A DNA stretch of 64,000 nucleotides from Murimonas intestini (GCF_024622195.1 NZ_JANKBI010000005.1:251476-315475), one strand, 5' to 3'. Shown: positions 27,150 through 37,232, counted from the stretch's first letter. Numbers and translations are program-made. Notes: generated by a model from the sequence alone, not told the origin.

Positions 27150-27220
27150 TTTATTTTCCTCCATTTTATAATTTATTTTACTGGGCGGCAAGCACTCTCA
27201 GCCTGCCTTCAATAATGTTC

Positions 27221-27709
27221 CTATGCTTCTTTTGCCTCTGCGATCTGGCTGATAACGCGTGCAAAGTTTGCGATCGGGGACTGGATGCTTCCAAGCAGCT
27301 TTCCGAGAAGTTCTTCTCTTGACGGCACTGCTGCGAGAGCCTGCATTCCATTTTCATCGTAGTAAGTTCCTTCTACAACACCTGCAACTAATTTCAGTGT
27401 CGGAACAGCCTTGAAGTATTTAGAAATAATTCTGGCCGGAGCGGTTGCGTCTTCTTTAGAAACCGCAAGTGCGTTCTGTCCTTCAAGATGCTGTGAAAGA
27501 GTCTCACATGGTGTTTCATTGAATGCAAAGTTCATCATTGTATTTTTGTAAACTTTGTAAGTAACGCCTGCTTCCCTTAACTCTTTACGAAGAGCTGTAT
27601 CCTGTTCCACACTGATTCCGCTGTAGGAAACAAGGACAACGGCTGCCGCGTCTTTAATGCTTTCGCTGATTTCTTCCACGATTGGTTTTTTCAGTTCAAC
27701 TTTTGCCAT
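27221..27709 (-). CDS. rplJ: 50S ribosomal protein L10
   Basis: A 162-aa protein with AGGAGGTG upstream of ATG 27709. L10 anchors L7/L12 dimers to 23S rRNA; the N-terminal rRNA-binding domain and the C-terminal helix that holds the L12 dimers are of normal length. It is first in the rplJL-rpoBC operon, with an L10 leader RNA and attenuator upstream, so it probably represses its own synthesis when in excess. Here it is cut off from rplKA by 24 kb. Confidence 0.97.
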   Translation of the reverse strand: MAKVELKKPIVEEISESIKDAAAVVLVSYSGISVEQDTALRKELREAGVTYKVYKNTMMNFAFNETPCETLSQHLEGQNALAVSKEDATAPARIISKYFKAVPTLKLVAGVVEGTYYDENGMQALAAVPSREELLGKLLGSIQSPIANFARVISQIAEAKEA

Positions 27710-27810
27710 GAATGGTGCACCTCCTTATAGATTTTTAATACTAATCAGATGCTGCCGTATCTCTATTATCAGAATCATCAGTTTCAGCCACTGCCTCACT
27801 GCTGATAATA

Positions 27811-27840
27811 AAAAGCCTCTCTGTCTGAGACAGAGAGGCA
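27811..27840 (-). terminator. Attenuator of the L10 leader
   Basis: GCCTCTCTGTC, a 3-nt loop and GACAGAGAGGC form a perfect 11-bp stem (27815-27839), followed on the minus strand by TTTTTATT. It follows the L10 leader fold and precedes rplJ by about 100 bp. Confidence 0.88.
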
Positions 27841-27844
27841 AAAT

Positions 27845-27937
27845 AAATCATTCTAAATCGAATTCTTTACTCCTCGGTAGGCGTTTTAACCTTATGCCTT
27901 GCGGCACCTACTGTCTTCGGCAGTTCCTAAAGCAATA
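27845..27937 (-). ncRNA. Ribosomal protein L10 leader
   Basis: The minus strand carries the conserved segments of this leader: GCCGAAGACAGTAGGTGCC, then GCATAAGG, then CGCCTACCGAGGAG. They form the L10(L12)4 binding fold that mimics 23S rRNA. Its position between promoter, attenuator and rplJ is as expected, and excess L10 would favour the terminator. Confidence 0.9.
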
Positions 27938-27963
27938 TAGCATATAATCCTGCATATTGTCAA
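27934..27963 (-). promoter_or_regulatory. Promoter of rplJL-rpoBC
   Basis: On the minus strand TTGACA (27963-27958), 18 bp, TATATT (27939-27934), just ahead of the L10 leader. It shows that the operon does not depend on readthrough from carB. Confidence 0.8.
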
Positions 27964-27991
27964 GCATTTTTTCAATAATACTTACACATTT

Positions 27992-30900
27992 CTACTCTTC
28001 AATGCTGGCATGGAACTCCTGAAGTGACTTCACCTTTATCTGATGTCCCTGTGCAGCCTTGATACCCTGGACAGTTGCCTTTGCTGCAGCCATTGTTGTC
28101 AAATAGAATATCTTGTTCTTGATGGCAGCTTTACGGATGTAGCTGTCATCTGTTGCACCCTTCTTTCCGATAGGAGTGTTCACGATCAGCTGGATCTTCT
28201 TATTTGTAATGGCATCCAGAATATTAGGACGTCCCTCATTGATCTTGGCGATCTTTTCTGCCGGAAGTCCCGCTTCCACGATCCTGTCGTATGTGCTGCC
28301 GGTTGCCATCAGCTTAAAGCCGCAGTCATGCAGGCCCTGAGCCACTTCCAGAAGCTCCGGCTTATCCATATCGCTGACGCTGATCAGTGCACATCCCTCC
28401 AGAGGGATCCTGCTCTGAGTTGCCTCCTGGGCTTTATAGAATGCCGACCCGAAATTCTGTGAGATTCCCAGTACTTCTCCTGTGGAACGCATTTCCGGCC
28501 CCAGAAGCGGATCTACCTCAGGGAACATATTGAACGGGAACACAGCTTCTTTCACTCCATAATGTGAGAATTTCTTATCCTTTAATGAAGTCACAGGTGA
28601 CGGTCTTCCTGTCAGATGGGAGGTCATAATATCTGTAGCCAGACGCACCATCTTAATATTGCAGACCTTGGATACAAGCGGCACTGTCCTGGATGCTCTC
28701 GGGTTTGCCTCCAGCACATATACCCTGCCGTCCTCGATAGCGTACTGCATATTCATAAGTCCTACTACATTCATTTCCTTGGCGATCCTGGCAGTATAAT
28801 CTTTGATCGTCGCAATCTGTTCTTCGCTCAGATGTTTTGACGGCAGTATACATGCGGAGTCTCCTGAATGCACGCCTGCCAGCTCAATATGCTCCATTAC
28901 AGCCGGAACAAATACATTTTCACCATCGCTGATGGCATCTGCCTCGCATTCAGTAGCATGGTGCAGGAAACGGTCGATCAGGATAGGACGGTCTGGTGTG
29001 ACACCCACAGCCAGGCTCATATAGAATTTCAAAGCCTCATCGTCATGGACCACTTCCATCCCTCTTCCGCCCAATACATATGACGGACGCACCATAACAG
29101 GATATCCGATCTTATTAGCGATCTCCAGAGCTTCCTCCGTATTTACAGCCATCCCTGATTCTGGCATCGGGATCTCCAGCTTATCCATCATAGCCCTGAA
29201 GAGGTCACGGTCCTCTGCCAGGTCGATTGTCTCAGGAGTAGTTCCCAGGATCTTGACTCCATTCTTCTTTAAGTCTGCTGCCAGATTCAGCGGAGTCTGT
29301 CCGCCGAACTGAGCAATAACACCCAGCGGCTTCTCTTTTTCATAGATTGCAAGTACATCCTCCAGTGTAAGAGGCTCAAAATACAGTTTATCAGAGGTAT
29401 CGTAATCTGTAGATACCGTCTCAGGATTACAGTTGACAATAATTGTCTCAAATCCAAGATCCTTCAGCGCAAGTGCAGCATGTACACAGCAATAGTCGAA
29501 TTCAATACCCTGACCGATACGGTTTGGTCCGCCGCCCAGGATCATGATCTTTGGACGTTCGTTATTTACCGGGCTCTTGTCCTCAATGTGATAGCTTGAG
29601 TAGTAATATGCGCTGTCCTCTGTGCCGCTTACATGAACGCCCTCCCAGGCCTCATTGATGCCTGCCTCTTTCCTGGCGCTGCGGATGTCTTCTTCTTTCA
29701 CATTCAGGATCTGGCTGAGATATTTGTCTGAGAAACCGTCCAGCTTCGCCTGGCGCAGTACATCAGCAGAAGGAACACTTCCGGCTGCTGCTTTCAGCTG
29801 CTCTTCCTCTTCTACAAGCTCCTTCATCTGGGTGATAAAGTAATGCTTGATCTTTGTCAGTTCAAACAGTTCATCTACGGTAGCTCCCTTGCGCAGCGCT
29901 TCGTACATAATGAACTGCCTCTCGCTTGTAGGCACAGAGAGCATCTTCAGCAGCTCTTTCTTTGTCTTTGAAGCGAAATCCTTAGCGCCGCCCAAGCCAT
30001 AGCGTCCTGTTTCAAGGCTGCGGATCGCTTTCTGGAAAGCTTCTTTATATGTCTTTCCAATACTCATGACTTCGCCGACAGCCCTCATCTGAGTTCCCAG
30101 CTTGTCTTCCACGCCTTTGAATTTTTCAAAAGCCCAGCGGGCAAATTTAATAACAATATAATCCCCGCCCGGCACATATTTATCAAGTGTTCCATATTTG
30201 CCGCAGGGAAGCTCATCAAGAGTCAGCCCGCATGCCAGCATGGCAGATACGAGGGCTATGGGGAAGCCTGTAGCCTTGGAAGCCAGCGCTGAAGAACGTG
30301 AAGTCCTCGGATTGATCTCAATAACAATAATCCTGTCTGATACAGGGTCATGAGCAAACTGCACATTCGTGCCGCCGATAACTTCGATGGATTCTACAAT
30401 CTTATAAGCCTGCTCCTGCAGCCTCTTCTGCACTTCTTCAGAGATAGTCAGCATAGGAGCTGAACAGAAGGAATCACCGGTATGTACGCCCAGGGGATCG
30501 ATATTTTCGATGAAGCAGACAGTGATCATATTATTTTTAGCATCTCTGACAACTTCCAGCTCTAATTCTTCCCAGCCCAGGATGGATTCTTCTACGAGCA
30601 CCTGGCCTACAAGGCTGGCCTGAAGTCCTCTGGCACATACTGTCTTCAATTCTTCTGTATTGTACACGAGGCCGCCGCCTGCACCACCCATGGTATAAGC
30701 CGGACGCAGCACTACCGGATATCCCAGTTTATCAGCGATTTCCAGAGCTTCCTCCACAGTGTAGGCAACTTCACTCTTAGCCATCTCGATGCCTAAGCTC
30801 TCCATGGTCTTCTTAAATTCGATCCTGTCCTCACCGCGCTCAATTGCATCTACCTGGACACCGATGACCTGGACATTATACTTCTCCAGCACTCCCGCTG

Positions 30901-31207
30901 CTGCCAGCTCAGAGCACAGGTTCAGTCCTGACTGTCCGCCCAGGTTCGGAAGCAGGGCATCCGGACGTTCTTTTTCTATGATCTGTGTCAGCCTCTCTAC
31001 ATTTAGCGGCTCGATGTAAGTCACATCTGCTGTCTCCGGATCGGTCATTATCGTTGCCGGATTAGAATTAACAAGTACAATCTCATACCCCAGTTTTCTC
31101 AAAGCTTTGCAGGCCTGAGTCCCTGAATAGTCAAACTCACATGCCTGACCGATGATAATAGGACCTGACCCAATTATCAGTACTTTGTGGATATCGTTTC
31201 TCTTCAT
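27992..31207 (-). CDS. carB: Carbamoyl-phosphate synthase large subunit
   Basis: A 1071-aa protein, normal CarB length. I place the start at ATG 31207 (MKRNDIHKVLIIGSGPIIIGQ) because of GAGGTAAGAAC upstream; the longer frame to 31285 would begin before the promoter's transcription start. It makes carbamoyl phosphate from bicarbonate, ammonia (from the CarA glutaminase) and two ATP, for arginine and pyrimidine synthesis. Both ATP-grasp halves are present (GSGPIIIGQACEFDYSGTQA; GGGPNRIGQGIEFDYCCVHA) plus the C-terminal MGS-like allosteric domain. carA is not in the window. It is a solitary insertion between the two halves of the ribosomal-protein cluster. Confidence 0.97.
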   Translation of the reverse strand: MKRNDIHKVLIIGSGPIIIGQACEFDYSGTQACKALRKLGYEIVLVNSNPATIMTDPETADVTYIEPLNVERLTQIIEKERPDALLPNLGGQSGLNLCSELAAAGVLEKYNVQVIGVQVDAIERGEDRIEFKKTMESLGIEMAKSEVAYTVEEALEIADKLGYPVVLRPAYTMGGAGGGLVYNTEELKTVCARGLQASLVGQVLVEESILGWEELELEVVRDAKNNMITVCFIENIDPLGVHTGDSFCSAPMLTISEEVQKRLQEQAYKIVESIEVIGGTNVQFAHDPVSDRIIVIEINPRTSRSSALASKATGFPIALVSAMLACGLTLDELPCGKYGTLDKYVPGGDYIVIKFARWAFEKFKGVEDKLGTQMRAVGEVMSIGKTYKEAFQKAIRSLETGRYGLGGAKDFASKTKKELLKMLSVPTSERQFIMYEALRKGATVDELFELTKIKHYFITQMKELVEEEEQLKAAAGSVPSADVLRQAKLDGFSDKYLSQILNVKEEDIRSARKEAGINEAWEGVHVSGTEDSAYYYSSYHIEDKSPVNNERPKIMILGGGPNRIGQGIEFDYCCVHAALALKDLGFETIIVNCNPETVSTDYDTSDKLYFEPLTLEDVLAIYEKEKPLGVIAQFGGQTPLNLAADLKKNGVKILGTTPETIDLAEDRDLFRAMMDKLEIPMPESGMAVNTEEALEIANKIGYPVMVRPSYVLGGRGMEVVHDDEALKFYMSLAVGVTPDRPILIDRFLHHATECEADAISDGENVFVPAVMEHIELAGVHSGDSACILPSKHLSEEQIATIKDYTARIAKEMNVVGLMNMQYAIEDGRVYVLEANPRASRTVPLVSKVCNIKMVRLATDIMTSHLTGRPSPVTSLKDKKFSHYGVKEAVFPFNMFPEVDPLLGPEMRSTGEVLGISQNFGSAFYKAQEATQSRIPLEGCALISVSDMDKPELLEVAQGLHDCGFKLMATGSTYDRIVEAGLPAEKIAKINEGRPNILDAITNKKIQLIVNTPIGKKGATDDSYIRKAAIKNKIFYLTTMAAAKATVQGIKAAQGHQIKVKSLQEFHASIEE

Positions 31208-31283
31208 GTTCTTACCTCGGTTTCTCATTGATTTGCAGAATATGGCTGTCCAATGAACAGTCCCCGCATAATTTCTATTAGAC

Positions 31284-31312
31284 ATTATAGAATATAACGG
31301 GTCACATGTAAA
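31284..31312 (-). promoter_or_regulatory. Promoter of carB
   Basis: On the minus strand TTTACA (31312-31307), 17 bp, TATAAT (31289-31284), beginning just after the stop codon of the XRE-type gene. carB therefore has its own strong promoter. Confidence 0.75.
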
Positions 31313-31315
31313 CAG

Positions 31316-32779
31316 TCATGTTTTAATTTTACATTTTTTGAGCAACCCGCTCAAACAATCCAGCATTTTAGTCCTTTCATACACAAAATCGCTGGTTTTC
31401 AAAAACTCCATATAGTCATAGAAGGCGTTGCTTGTATTCTTTTCATTCAGAGAGATGCATTTGCTCTTTCCCTCACCGTTCTGTATAAAAAAGAGGGTCT
31501 GCCCCCTGTCTGTTATCTCAATATGTGTGTGGTAAAGGGGGGAGAGCAGCTGTGACCTGACCATATATCCAGTGATACTTTCTTCCTCCAGCGCCTGATA
31601 CAGCCTTTCCAGCAGCCAAACCCTGTCTTCCGGCTCCAGGGGCCTGTAAATGCTGCTGGGCACTGTTCCCACCCTGCCTTCCTCCAGAAACTGCTGTACG
31701 CCTTCCTCAGAGAAAAAGAAAGACATACTCTTCTGCTGGTTCAGCTTTTCCAGGCTGTGCTGGTCCATATCCAGAAGCCCCATGGCTTCCTCCATAGAGA
31801 TCACGTCTGTGATGATACACCGCTCCAGTATTTCTTTTGTCATAAAAGGCATCAGGCAGGGAATGGCTTCCATATTGAAGACCTCCCCATTCCCATTTTG
31901 TATCTTTTCATTAGAAATATAGGCCGCCATATAGTTTTCCATCACATCCATACTCTCCAGCATGGGCCTTGCCATCTTCAGCCTTCTCTCAAAGCTCCGG
32001 CTGTACATGTCCATCATACCGGCATCTGCAGTCAGAACCGCCTCCTCATAGTCATACGACATCAGGCACAGATAGTGGGATGTTATAATATAATAAGGCA
32101 GCTCACTATGCTCATTTATATGCGCCCCCAAAGAATCATAATAATAAAAGAATTCATAATTATCATGATAATACAGCAGGGGCAGGATATTCTTCAGATA
32201 CCGCAGGTTAGGATTGTGGTAATCCCACTTGCAGCCTGTATTATCAAGGCAGATCAGATGGCGGACAGCCCCTGATTCCTTACTCTTTCCCAGCTTTTCC
32301 AGGCAGTAAAGCATATCTTCATTCTCCGGCTGGCACACTATGCATATATCCCCTTCCCGGTCTGCCTCCTGGCTGAATAATGCCCTCACAGCTTCAAGCA
32401 CATGAGCTCTTTGGCGTATCACATTGATATTCCCGGGCAGTTCAAGCTTAACATTTCCCTCACTGACAACAAGAGGCTGCCGGCATTCTGTCCTCTCATC
32501 AAAACATCTCAGAAGCTCTCCTATATCCTGCCGCTGGTAATAGACCTCTGCCCCCAGCTTTGTCATCCTGTACGCCTCAAGCATATCATTCTCTTCCCTG
32601 CTGCTTAAGGAAAGACCCTGAGCCAGCAGCGACACAGTCCTCTCTTCAGCAGGGATCCTGTTATCTCCAAGCATTTTCTGGATGTAACTGCGCTCCACAC
32701 CGCTTAAGGCCGACAGCCTGACAATGCTGATATTTGCTTTTGACACCGCCTTTTTCAGGCACTCTGAAAATGCAGACAT
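31316..32779 (-). CDS. XRE-type helix-turn-helix protein with large unknown C-terminal region
   Basis: A 487-aa protein starting at ATG 32779 behind AGGAGATGGAG. Residues about 1-62 are a Cro/C1-type HTH (SIVRLSALSGVERSYIQKML, then the recognition region and a short helix). The remaining 420 residues match nothing I recognise; they are alpha/beta and rich in Tyr, Leu and Glu, with no membrane segment. It lies directly downstream of the type VII operon on the same strand, separated by a weak terminator, with carB following. A regulator of the secretion locus is a reasonable guess from position only. Confidence 0.75.
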   Translation of the reverse strand: MSAFSECLKKAVSKANISIVRLSALSGVERSYIQKMLGDNRIPAEERTVSLLAQGLSLSSREENDMLEAYRMTKLGAEVYYQRQDIGELLRCFDERTECRQPLVVSEGNVKLELPGNINVIRQRAHVLEAVRALFSQEADREGDICIVCQPENEDMLYCLEKLGKSKESGAVRHLICLDNTGCKWDYHNPNLRYLKNILPLLYYHDNYEFFYYYDSLGAHINEHSELPYYIITSHYLCLMSYDYEEAVLTADAGMMDMYSRSFERRLKMARPMLESMDVMENYMAAYISNEKIQNGNGEVFNMEAIPCLMPFMTKEILERCIITDVISMEEAMGLLDMDQHSLEKLNQQKSMSFFFSEEGVQQFLEEGRVGTVPSSIYRPLEPEDRVWLLERLYQALEEESITGYMVRSQLLSPLYHTHIEITDRGQTLFFIQNGEGKSKCISLNEKNTSNAFYDYMEFLKTSDFVYERTKMLDCLSGLLKKCKIKT

Positions 32780-32934
32780 GATTCTCCATCTCCTTCCCAC
32801 ACATATACTCCTGTAACCTGTTTATCCATTGGATATATTTTATCACGGCAGGAAAGGCCATGCAAATTAAATCTCTTTGTATCGGCATGATCTATGGCTA
32901 ACAATAAAAACAACACAAGCCTGGCCTGTAAACT

Positions 32935-32970
32935 AAAGGCCCCTCACAATTGCAAAGAGGCCTTTAATTT
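32935..32970 (-). terminator. Probable terminator of the type VII operon
   Basis: AAAGGCC...CTC pairs with GAGGCCTTT (32957-32965) around an 11-nt loop with a small bulge. It lies about 50 bp after the stop of the last zinc-ribbon gene. The T-tract on the minus strand is short (TTTAGTTT), so readthrough into the XRE gene is possible. Confidence 0.5.
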
Positions 32971-33018
32971 TCTAAGCGCGGCTTGTGCCGTCTCAAAAAT
33001 GTATCTTATTAATACTGC

Positions 33019-36000
33019 TTACAAAATAAAATATCCACAAATCTCATTAGCGGTTCCTGCAAGATCCAGTCTGCAGACAGCCCTGTTTATCTGGGGATCT
33101 GTGACCTCAGGATGCTCCTGCAGATATGTTCCGTCAACAGATGCTGTCAAATATACATATCCGCCAGCGCTGCCAAGAAAACTCTCTGCATACATTCCCG
33201 CCGGGAAAGCCGGAGCCTCTGCACTTCCCCCGGCAGTCAATTCTGCCTGGACAGCCGCATCCTCTGACACTGCCTGCAAATACGCCCTTCCATCCCTGAT
33301 ATAGTACAGCATACTGTTTACCACTGTAAAATCAGCAACGAGACCGCCGTCAAGTACACGGACAGCTTCACCGCCTGATTTATCCAGCCAGGCTATCCCG
33401 TTTTCATCAGTATAATACAGCTTATTCCCTGACATCCGGATCTTCTGGGTATTTACAGCTCCTATGACTTGGGTATCACTGCCGTCAGGACGCATCCTGA
33501 GAATACCCTCTGCACCTGTGCAGTAAATGTAATCTGAGTCTGCACCTATAACCATTGTCATTCCCTGCAGAGTCTCAGATTCCACTGGATTCTCCAGATT
33601 GATCCTCACCAGGCTGCCTGCTCCCTCACCTGCGGCAGACTCATAATACAGCCAGCCATTGATGATATATGGAATGACCTGGTTAGAAGCTCCTTCAACA
33701 AGAACTGTCCTCTCTGAACCATCCTGCCTGCTCCTCTCCACTGCAACAGACTGCGGCCCCTCAAAAGCTCCCTGCATGGTATACAGCCATCCTCCATAGA
33801 CCGCAAGGTATGACCTGCCTGAATCCCCCACATGCTGAGCGCTCTCACTTGTATCCAGATACGATGAGTATATTCTTCCATCAGCTTCCTGAACCTGGGC
33901 AAAAGCCACAGATTCGTATACAAATGCTTCCTGGAAGCTTGCCGCCTGCTGTTCTTCAGTTACAGGCTCTGTCTCCTCCGGTATTGGCGGTTCCGTTTCA
34001 ATGGGGACATCCTCTGTGGCCGGAGCCTCTGTAACTGATGACTCCGTAACAGGCGGTTCTTCTTCTGCTGGAACTGCTTCTGTAGCCGGGGCCTCTGTAA
34101 CCGGAGGCTCTTCTGCCGGAGGGGCTTCTGTAGCCGGCGGCGCTGTTTCCGTGACCGGAGCCTCTGTCTCCTGCAGTGGTTCTTCTGCCGGGGTTTCTGC
34201 AGCCGGCGGCGCTGCTTCCTCTGCCGGACCTCCTTCAACAGGCGGCGCTGCTTCCGTAACCGGTGCCTCCGTTGCCGGAGGCTCTTGTTCTTCTGCCAGG
34301 CCTTCTGTTACCGAGGCCTCTGTCTCAGGCCAAACTGCTTCCTCAGCCGGAGCTTCTGTCTCCTGAGACGGCTCTTCTGCAGCCTGAGCTTCCGTTTCCG
34401 GCGGTGCCGTTTCCGTGACCGGAGCCTCTGTCTCCTGACCTGTCGTGAAGCCTAAAAGATCGCGGAGGCTTGTATAGTCTATAAAAACCGCTCTTGAAGA
34501 AAATGATTTTTCCTCTTCTACTCTCACTGCTGACACCATGGTAAAGCTATCCTGATCGTCCAGTTCCCCTATTCCTATTATATCCAGCTGGTTTCTCGCT
34601 TCATTATCTACTTCTTCCTCACTGCCGTAAAATTCCTGATCCAGCACTGAAATGATCTGTCCTTTTTCATAAGAATAAACCTTCAGAACTGCTGTTTCAG
34701 CTATATCTTCCGGATTATCTATGAGGATTCCACTGATACCGATATAATAACGTCCAGCCTTTTCTATTATACCTATTTCAATCTCCTCTTCATACCCTCT
34801 CATGCTTCCGGGCCTATTCATCCGGCAGATATCCCCAGCCTTTTTGACCTGCTTATCTTCTATCCGGTACAGCTCCGTCTGTAAGCACTGAGATATTATG
34901 CCATCTCCCGCATCCATCTCTCCCAGGGACACTAAGATCATTTCAGGTATACCGTCTCCATCCAGATCTTTAACTAACGCCGAAAGAATTCCTTCCTTCT
35001 GTCTGAACAGTTCAAAATTGTCTTCTTCCCGGTTGTATACAAATTCTTCTGTATCCGTCAGCCCGCGCTCCGGTATCAATACATCTGCCAGATACCCTGT
35101 ATATACAGTCTCCGCTTCTTCCGGCGTCACATTTGGTGATGGAAGAGGCAGTTCACTCTCAGACTCCGCAGGTGCCTGTGTCTCCGGCGGGACTGTCTCC
35201 GCAGGCGGTGCTTCTGTTGCCGGAGTCTCTGCTGCCTCCGGAGGTGCTTCCGTTATCGGCGCCTCTGTCACTGCCGGAGGTGCTTCCGTTATCAGCGCTT
35301 CTGTTTCTGCCGGAGGTGTATCTGTAGTCGGAACCTCTGTTTCTGCCGGAGGTATTTCCGCAGGCGGGGCTTCTGTTTCTGCCGGGGGCGCCTCTGTTAT
35401 TGGGGCCTCTGTTGCAGCTGAAGGTGCTTCCGTTATCGGCGCCTCTGTTTCTGCCGTTGGGGCCTCTGTTTCTGACGGCGGCGCTTCTGTTATTGGGGCC
35501 TCTGTTACAGCTGAAGGAGCTTCCGTTATTGGAGCCTCTGTTTCTGCCGGAGGTGTTTCCGCTGGTGGGGCCTCTGTTTCTGACGGCGGTGCTTCTGTAG
35601 CCGGAACCTCTGACAGCCCTTCCATAAATTCCTTCAATACTGGGTCAGATGCCACAGCAGCATCATATTCCTTTTTTATATCTGCAGTTAAAGCCACTGC
35701 ATCATCTTCCTTAATCGCCTCCTCTAAAAATTCTTTAGCCTCCTGATCTGCATTTCGGTCTGCAATATAAAGGACTCCGCTCTCATCAGTCTTTACATAG
35801 AATACAGTCAGGCTCGGCACTAATGTATCAATACCGTATACTTTTCCGCTATAATTTGCATAGACTACAAAGCTTCCATCTGTCAGACCTTTCCGGGAAT
35901 ATGTCACAATATTTTCGTAACTTTCAACAGCCATACTATCTATGATTATCTGCTGGTTTTCCTCATTGAAATTTTCTACATATATTTTCAGCTGTTCTAT

Positions 36001-37194
36001 ATCTTTACTTGTTAGCGCCTGATAATACATCTGCATTAATTCCAGAATAGCCGGTACATTCCGTTCCAATGACGGATACGGTGAAGCATTCTCACTCTGT
36101 TCAGTATCCTCAATGTCTGGCTGAACAGGTGCTTCTGTTACAGCTGTCTCCGTTAGCGGAGCCTCTGTCACCGCTTCTGTTTCCGGCACCACTGGTTCCG
36201 TTGTGGGGGACTCCGTTACAGGCGCCTCTGTCGGCAGGGCTTCTGTCACCGCTTCTGTTTCCGGCACCACTGGCTCTGTTATTGGTGTCTCTGTTGCAGG
36301 CGCCTCCGTCGGCGGGGCTTCTGTCACTGCCTCTGTTTCCGGCACCACTGGTTCCGTTGTGGGGGACTCCGTTACAGGCGCCTCCGTCGGCAGGGCTTCT
36401 GTCACCGCCTCTGTTATTGGCGTCTCTGTTATTGGGGGCTCCGTTACAGGGGGCTCCGTCGGCGGGGCTTCTGTCACCGCTTCTGTTTCCATCGGCACTT
36501 GCTCTGTTATGGGCGTCTCTGTTACAGGCGCCTCTGTCGGCGGGGCTTCTGTCACCGCTTCTGTTTCCGGCACCACTGACTCTGTTACAACTGCCGCAGG
36601 CCTCTCTGTTGATGGTTCAACCGCCGACGCTGTCCCGTTGGTTTTCTCAGTTCCGGGCTGCTCGGACGGCTGCCCTTCATTACTGTCTGAAGGCTCTATA
36701 TACTGGTATACCTCTTCCAGCTTTTCCTGCAGGACTGTGCTGCCCTGGATAGTCTGAAGGCCTTCTTTCAGTGTTTCTTCTGCCTCCTGGTATTCTCCCT
36801 GCTTTATGTAGACTTCGGCCAGCTTTTCATAGCCTTCTTCCTTTTTAGGTTCAATATCGATCGCCGCACGGAAGGCATCTACAGCGCTGTCATATTCCAT
36901 GCTCTCTACATATTTATCTCCTGCCTGAATCTTTTCATTGAAGGCTTTTGCCGCCTCACTCTCATTTGAACCCAACAGGAAAAATACAGCTACACAAACA
37001 CAGATCAGCAGCAGAGCGCTTACGCTGCAGATGGCTGCTATCAGACGTTTCCGCACCGCATCTTCTCCCGGGCCGCCCTTGCCGGGCCCCGGCTCAGGTA
37101 CAAACCGTGTTTCTTCCTGGTCCAGCCTTTTCCCGCACTTCTCACAGAATCTGGCGCCTGGAATATTATCCTTTCCGCAATTCTTACACCTCAT
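33019..37194 (-). CDS. Giant zinc-ribbon/TPR membrane protein with Thr-Glu-Ala-Pro repeats and C-terminal propeller
   Basis: A 1391-aa protein with GAAGGAGC upstream of ATG 37194. Order: zinc ribbon with Cys3, 6, 17 and 20; Pro/Gly linker; one membrane helix at 51-74; TPR unit at about 82-168; long extracellular Pro-rich repeats built on TEAP, TEAVTEAP and ETEAP (about 195-350, again about 540-690 and 930-1060); between them an NTF2-like segment (about 365-480) and an alpha/beta domain (about 700-900); and a C-terminal DUF5050-like propeller of repeats such as GWLYYES and KLYYTDENG. It probably sits with the ribbon inside and the rest outside. It is last in the type VII operon and a tandem paralogue of the next upstream gene. 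Function unknown. Confidence 0.8.
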   Translation of the reverse strand: MRCKNCGKDNIPGARFCEKCGKRLDQEETRFVPEPGPGKGGPGEDAVRKRLIAAICSVSALLLICVCVAVFFLLGSNESEAAKAFNEKIQAGDKYVESMEYDSAVDAFRAAIDIEPKKEEGYEKLAEVYIKQGEYQEAEETLKEGLQTIQGSTVLQEKLEEVYQYIEPSDSNEGQPSEQPGTEKTNGTASAVEPSTERPAAVVTESVVPETEAVTEAPPTEAPVTETPITEQVPMETEAVTEAPPTEPPVTEPPITETPITEAVTEALPTEAPVTESPTTEPVVPETEAVTEAPPTEAPATETPITEPVVPETEAVTEALPTEAPVTESPTTEPVVPETEAVTEAPLTETAVTEAPVQPDIEDTEQSENASPYPSLERNVPAILELMQMYYQALTSKDIEQLKIYVENFNEENQQIIIDSMAVESYENIVTYSRKGLTDGSFVVYANYSGKVYGIDTLVPSLTVFYVKTDESGVLYIADRNADQEAKEFLEEAIKEDDAVALTADIKKEYDAAVASDPVLKEFMEGLSEVPATEAPPSETEAPPAETPPAETEAPITEAPSAVTEAPITEAPPSETEAPTAETEAPITEAPSAATEAPITEAPPAETEAPPAEIPPAETEVPTTDTPPAETEALITEAPPAVTEAPITEAPPEAAETPATEAPPAETVPPETQAPAESESELPLPSPNVTPEEAETVYTGYLADVLIPERGLTDTEEFVYNREEDNFELFRQKEGILSALVKDLDGDGIPEMILVSLGEMDAGDGIISQCLQTELYRIEDKQVKKAGDICRMNRPGSMRGYEEEIEIGIIEKAGRYYIGISGILIDNPEDIAETAVLKVYSYEKGQIISVLDQEFYGSEEEVDNEARNQLDIIGIGELDDQDSFTMVSAVRVEEEKSFSSRAVFIDYTSLRDLLGFTTGQETEAPVTETAPPETEAQAAEEPSQETEAPAEEAVWPETEASVTEGLAEEQEPPATEAPVTEAAPPVEGGPAEEAAPPAAETPAEEPLQETEAPVTETAPPATEAPPAEEPPVTEAPATEAVPAEEEPPVTESSVTEAPATEDVPIETEPPIPEETEPVTEEQQAASFQEAFVYESVAFAQVQEADGRIYSSYLDTSESAQHVGDSGRSYLAVYGGWLYTMQGAFEGPQSVAVERSRQDGSERTVLVEGASNQVIPYIINGWLYYESAAGEGAGSLVRINLENPVESETLQGMTMVIGADSDYIYCTGAEGILRMRPDGSDTQVIGAVNTQKIRMSGNKLYYTDENGIAWLDKSGGEAVRVLDGGLVADFTVVNSMLYYIRDGRAYLQAVSEDAAVQAELTAGGSAEAPAFPAGMYAESFLGSAGGYVYLTASVDGTYLQEHPEVTDPQINRAVCRLDLAGTANEICGYFIL
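33958..34440 (-). repeat. Low-complexity coding repeat, block 3
   Basis: Imperfect tandem units encoding TEAP/ETEAP/AEEP sequence in the 1391-aa protein. Units of 18-48 bp recur with many synonymous changes, so the protein pattern appears selected and the DNA partly diverged. Confidence 0.75.
35170..35612 (-). repeat. Low-complexity coding repeat, block 2
   Basis: Tandem units encoding ITEAPPAETEAP-type sequence in the middle of the 1391-aa protein. The same 15-25-bp DNA words recur many times. It separates the NTF2-like part from the next folded domain. Confidence 0.75.
36130..36600 (-). repeat. Low-complexity coding repeat, block 1, with long near-identical units
   Basis: Units of roughly 80-160 bp encoding VPETEAVTEAPPTEAPVTE. 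A 21-22-bp word within them recurs near 36174, 36253, 36335 and 36560. Near-identity between units suggests recent slippage or unequal crossover, so length variation between strains is likely. Confidence 0.8.
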
Positions 37195-37232
37195 TCCACT
37201 GCTCCTTCCTTATTCCGTTCCAATTATATATC

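Noticed and set aside
34001..36757. Long plus-strand frames of Ser/Ala/Gly/Val repeats
   Set aside because: They are antisense reading of the TEAP repeats; the repeat composition keeps several frames open.
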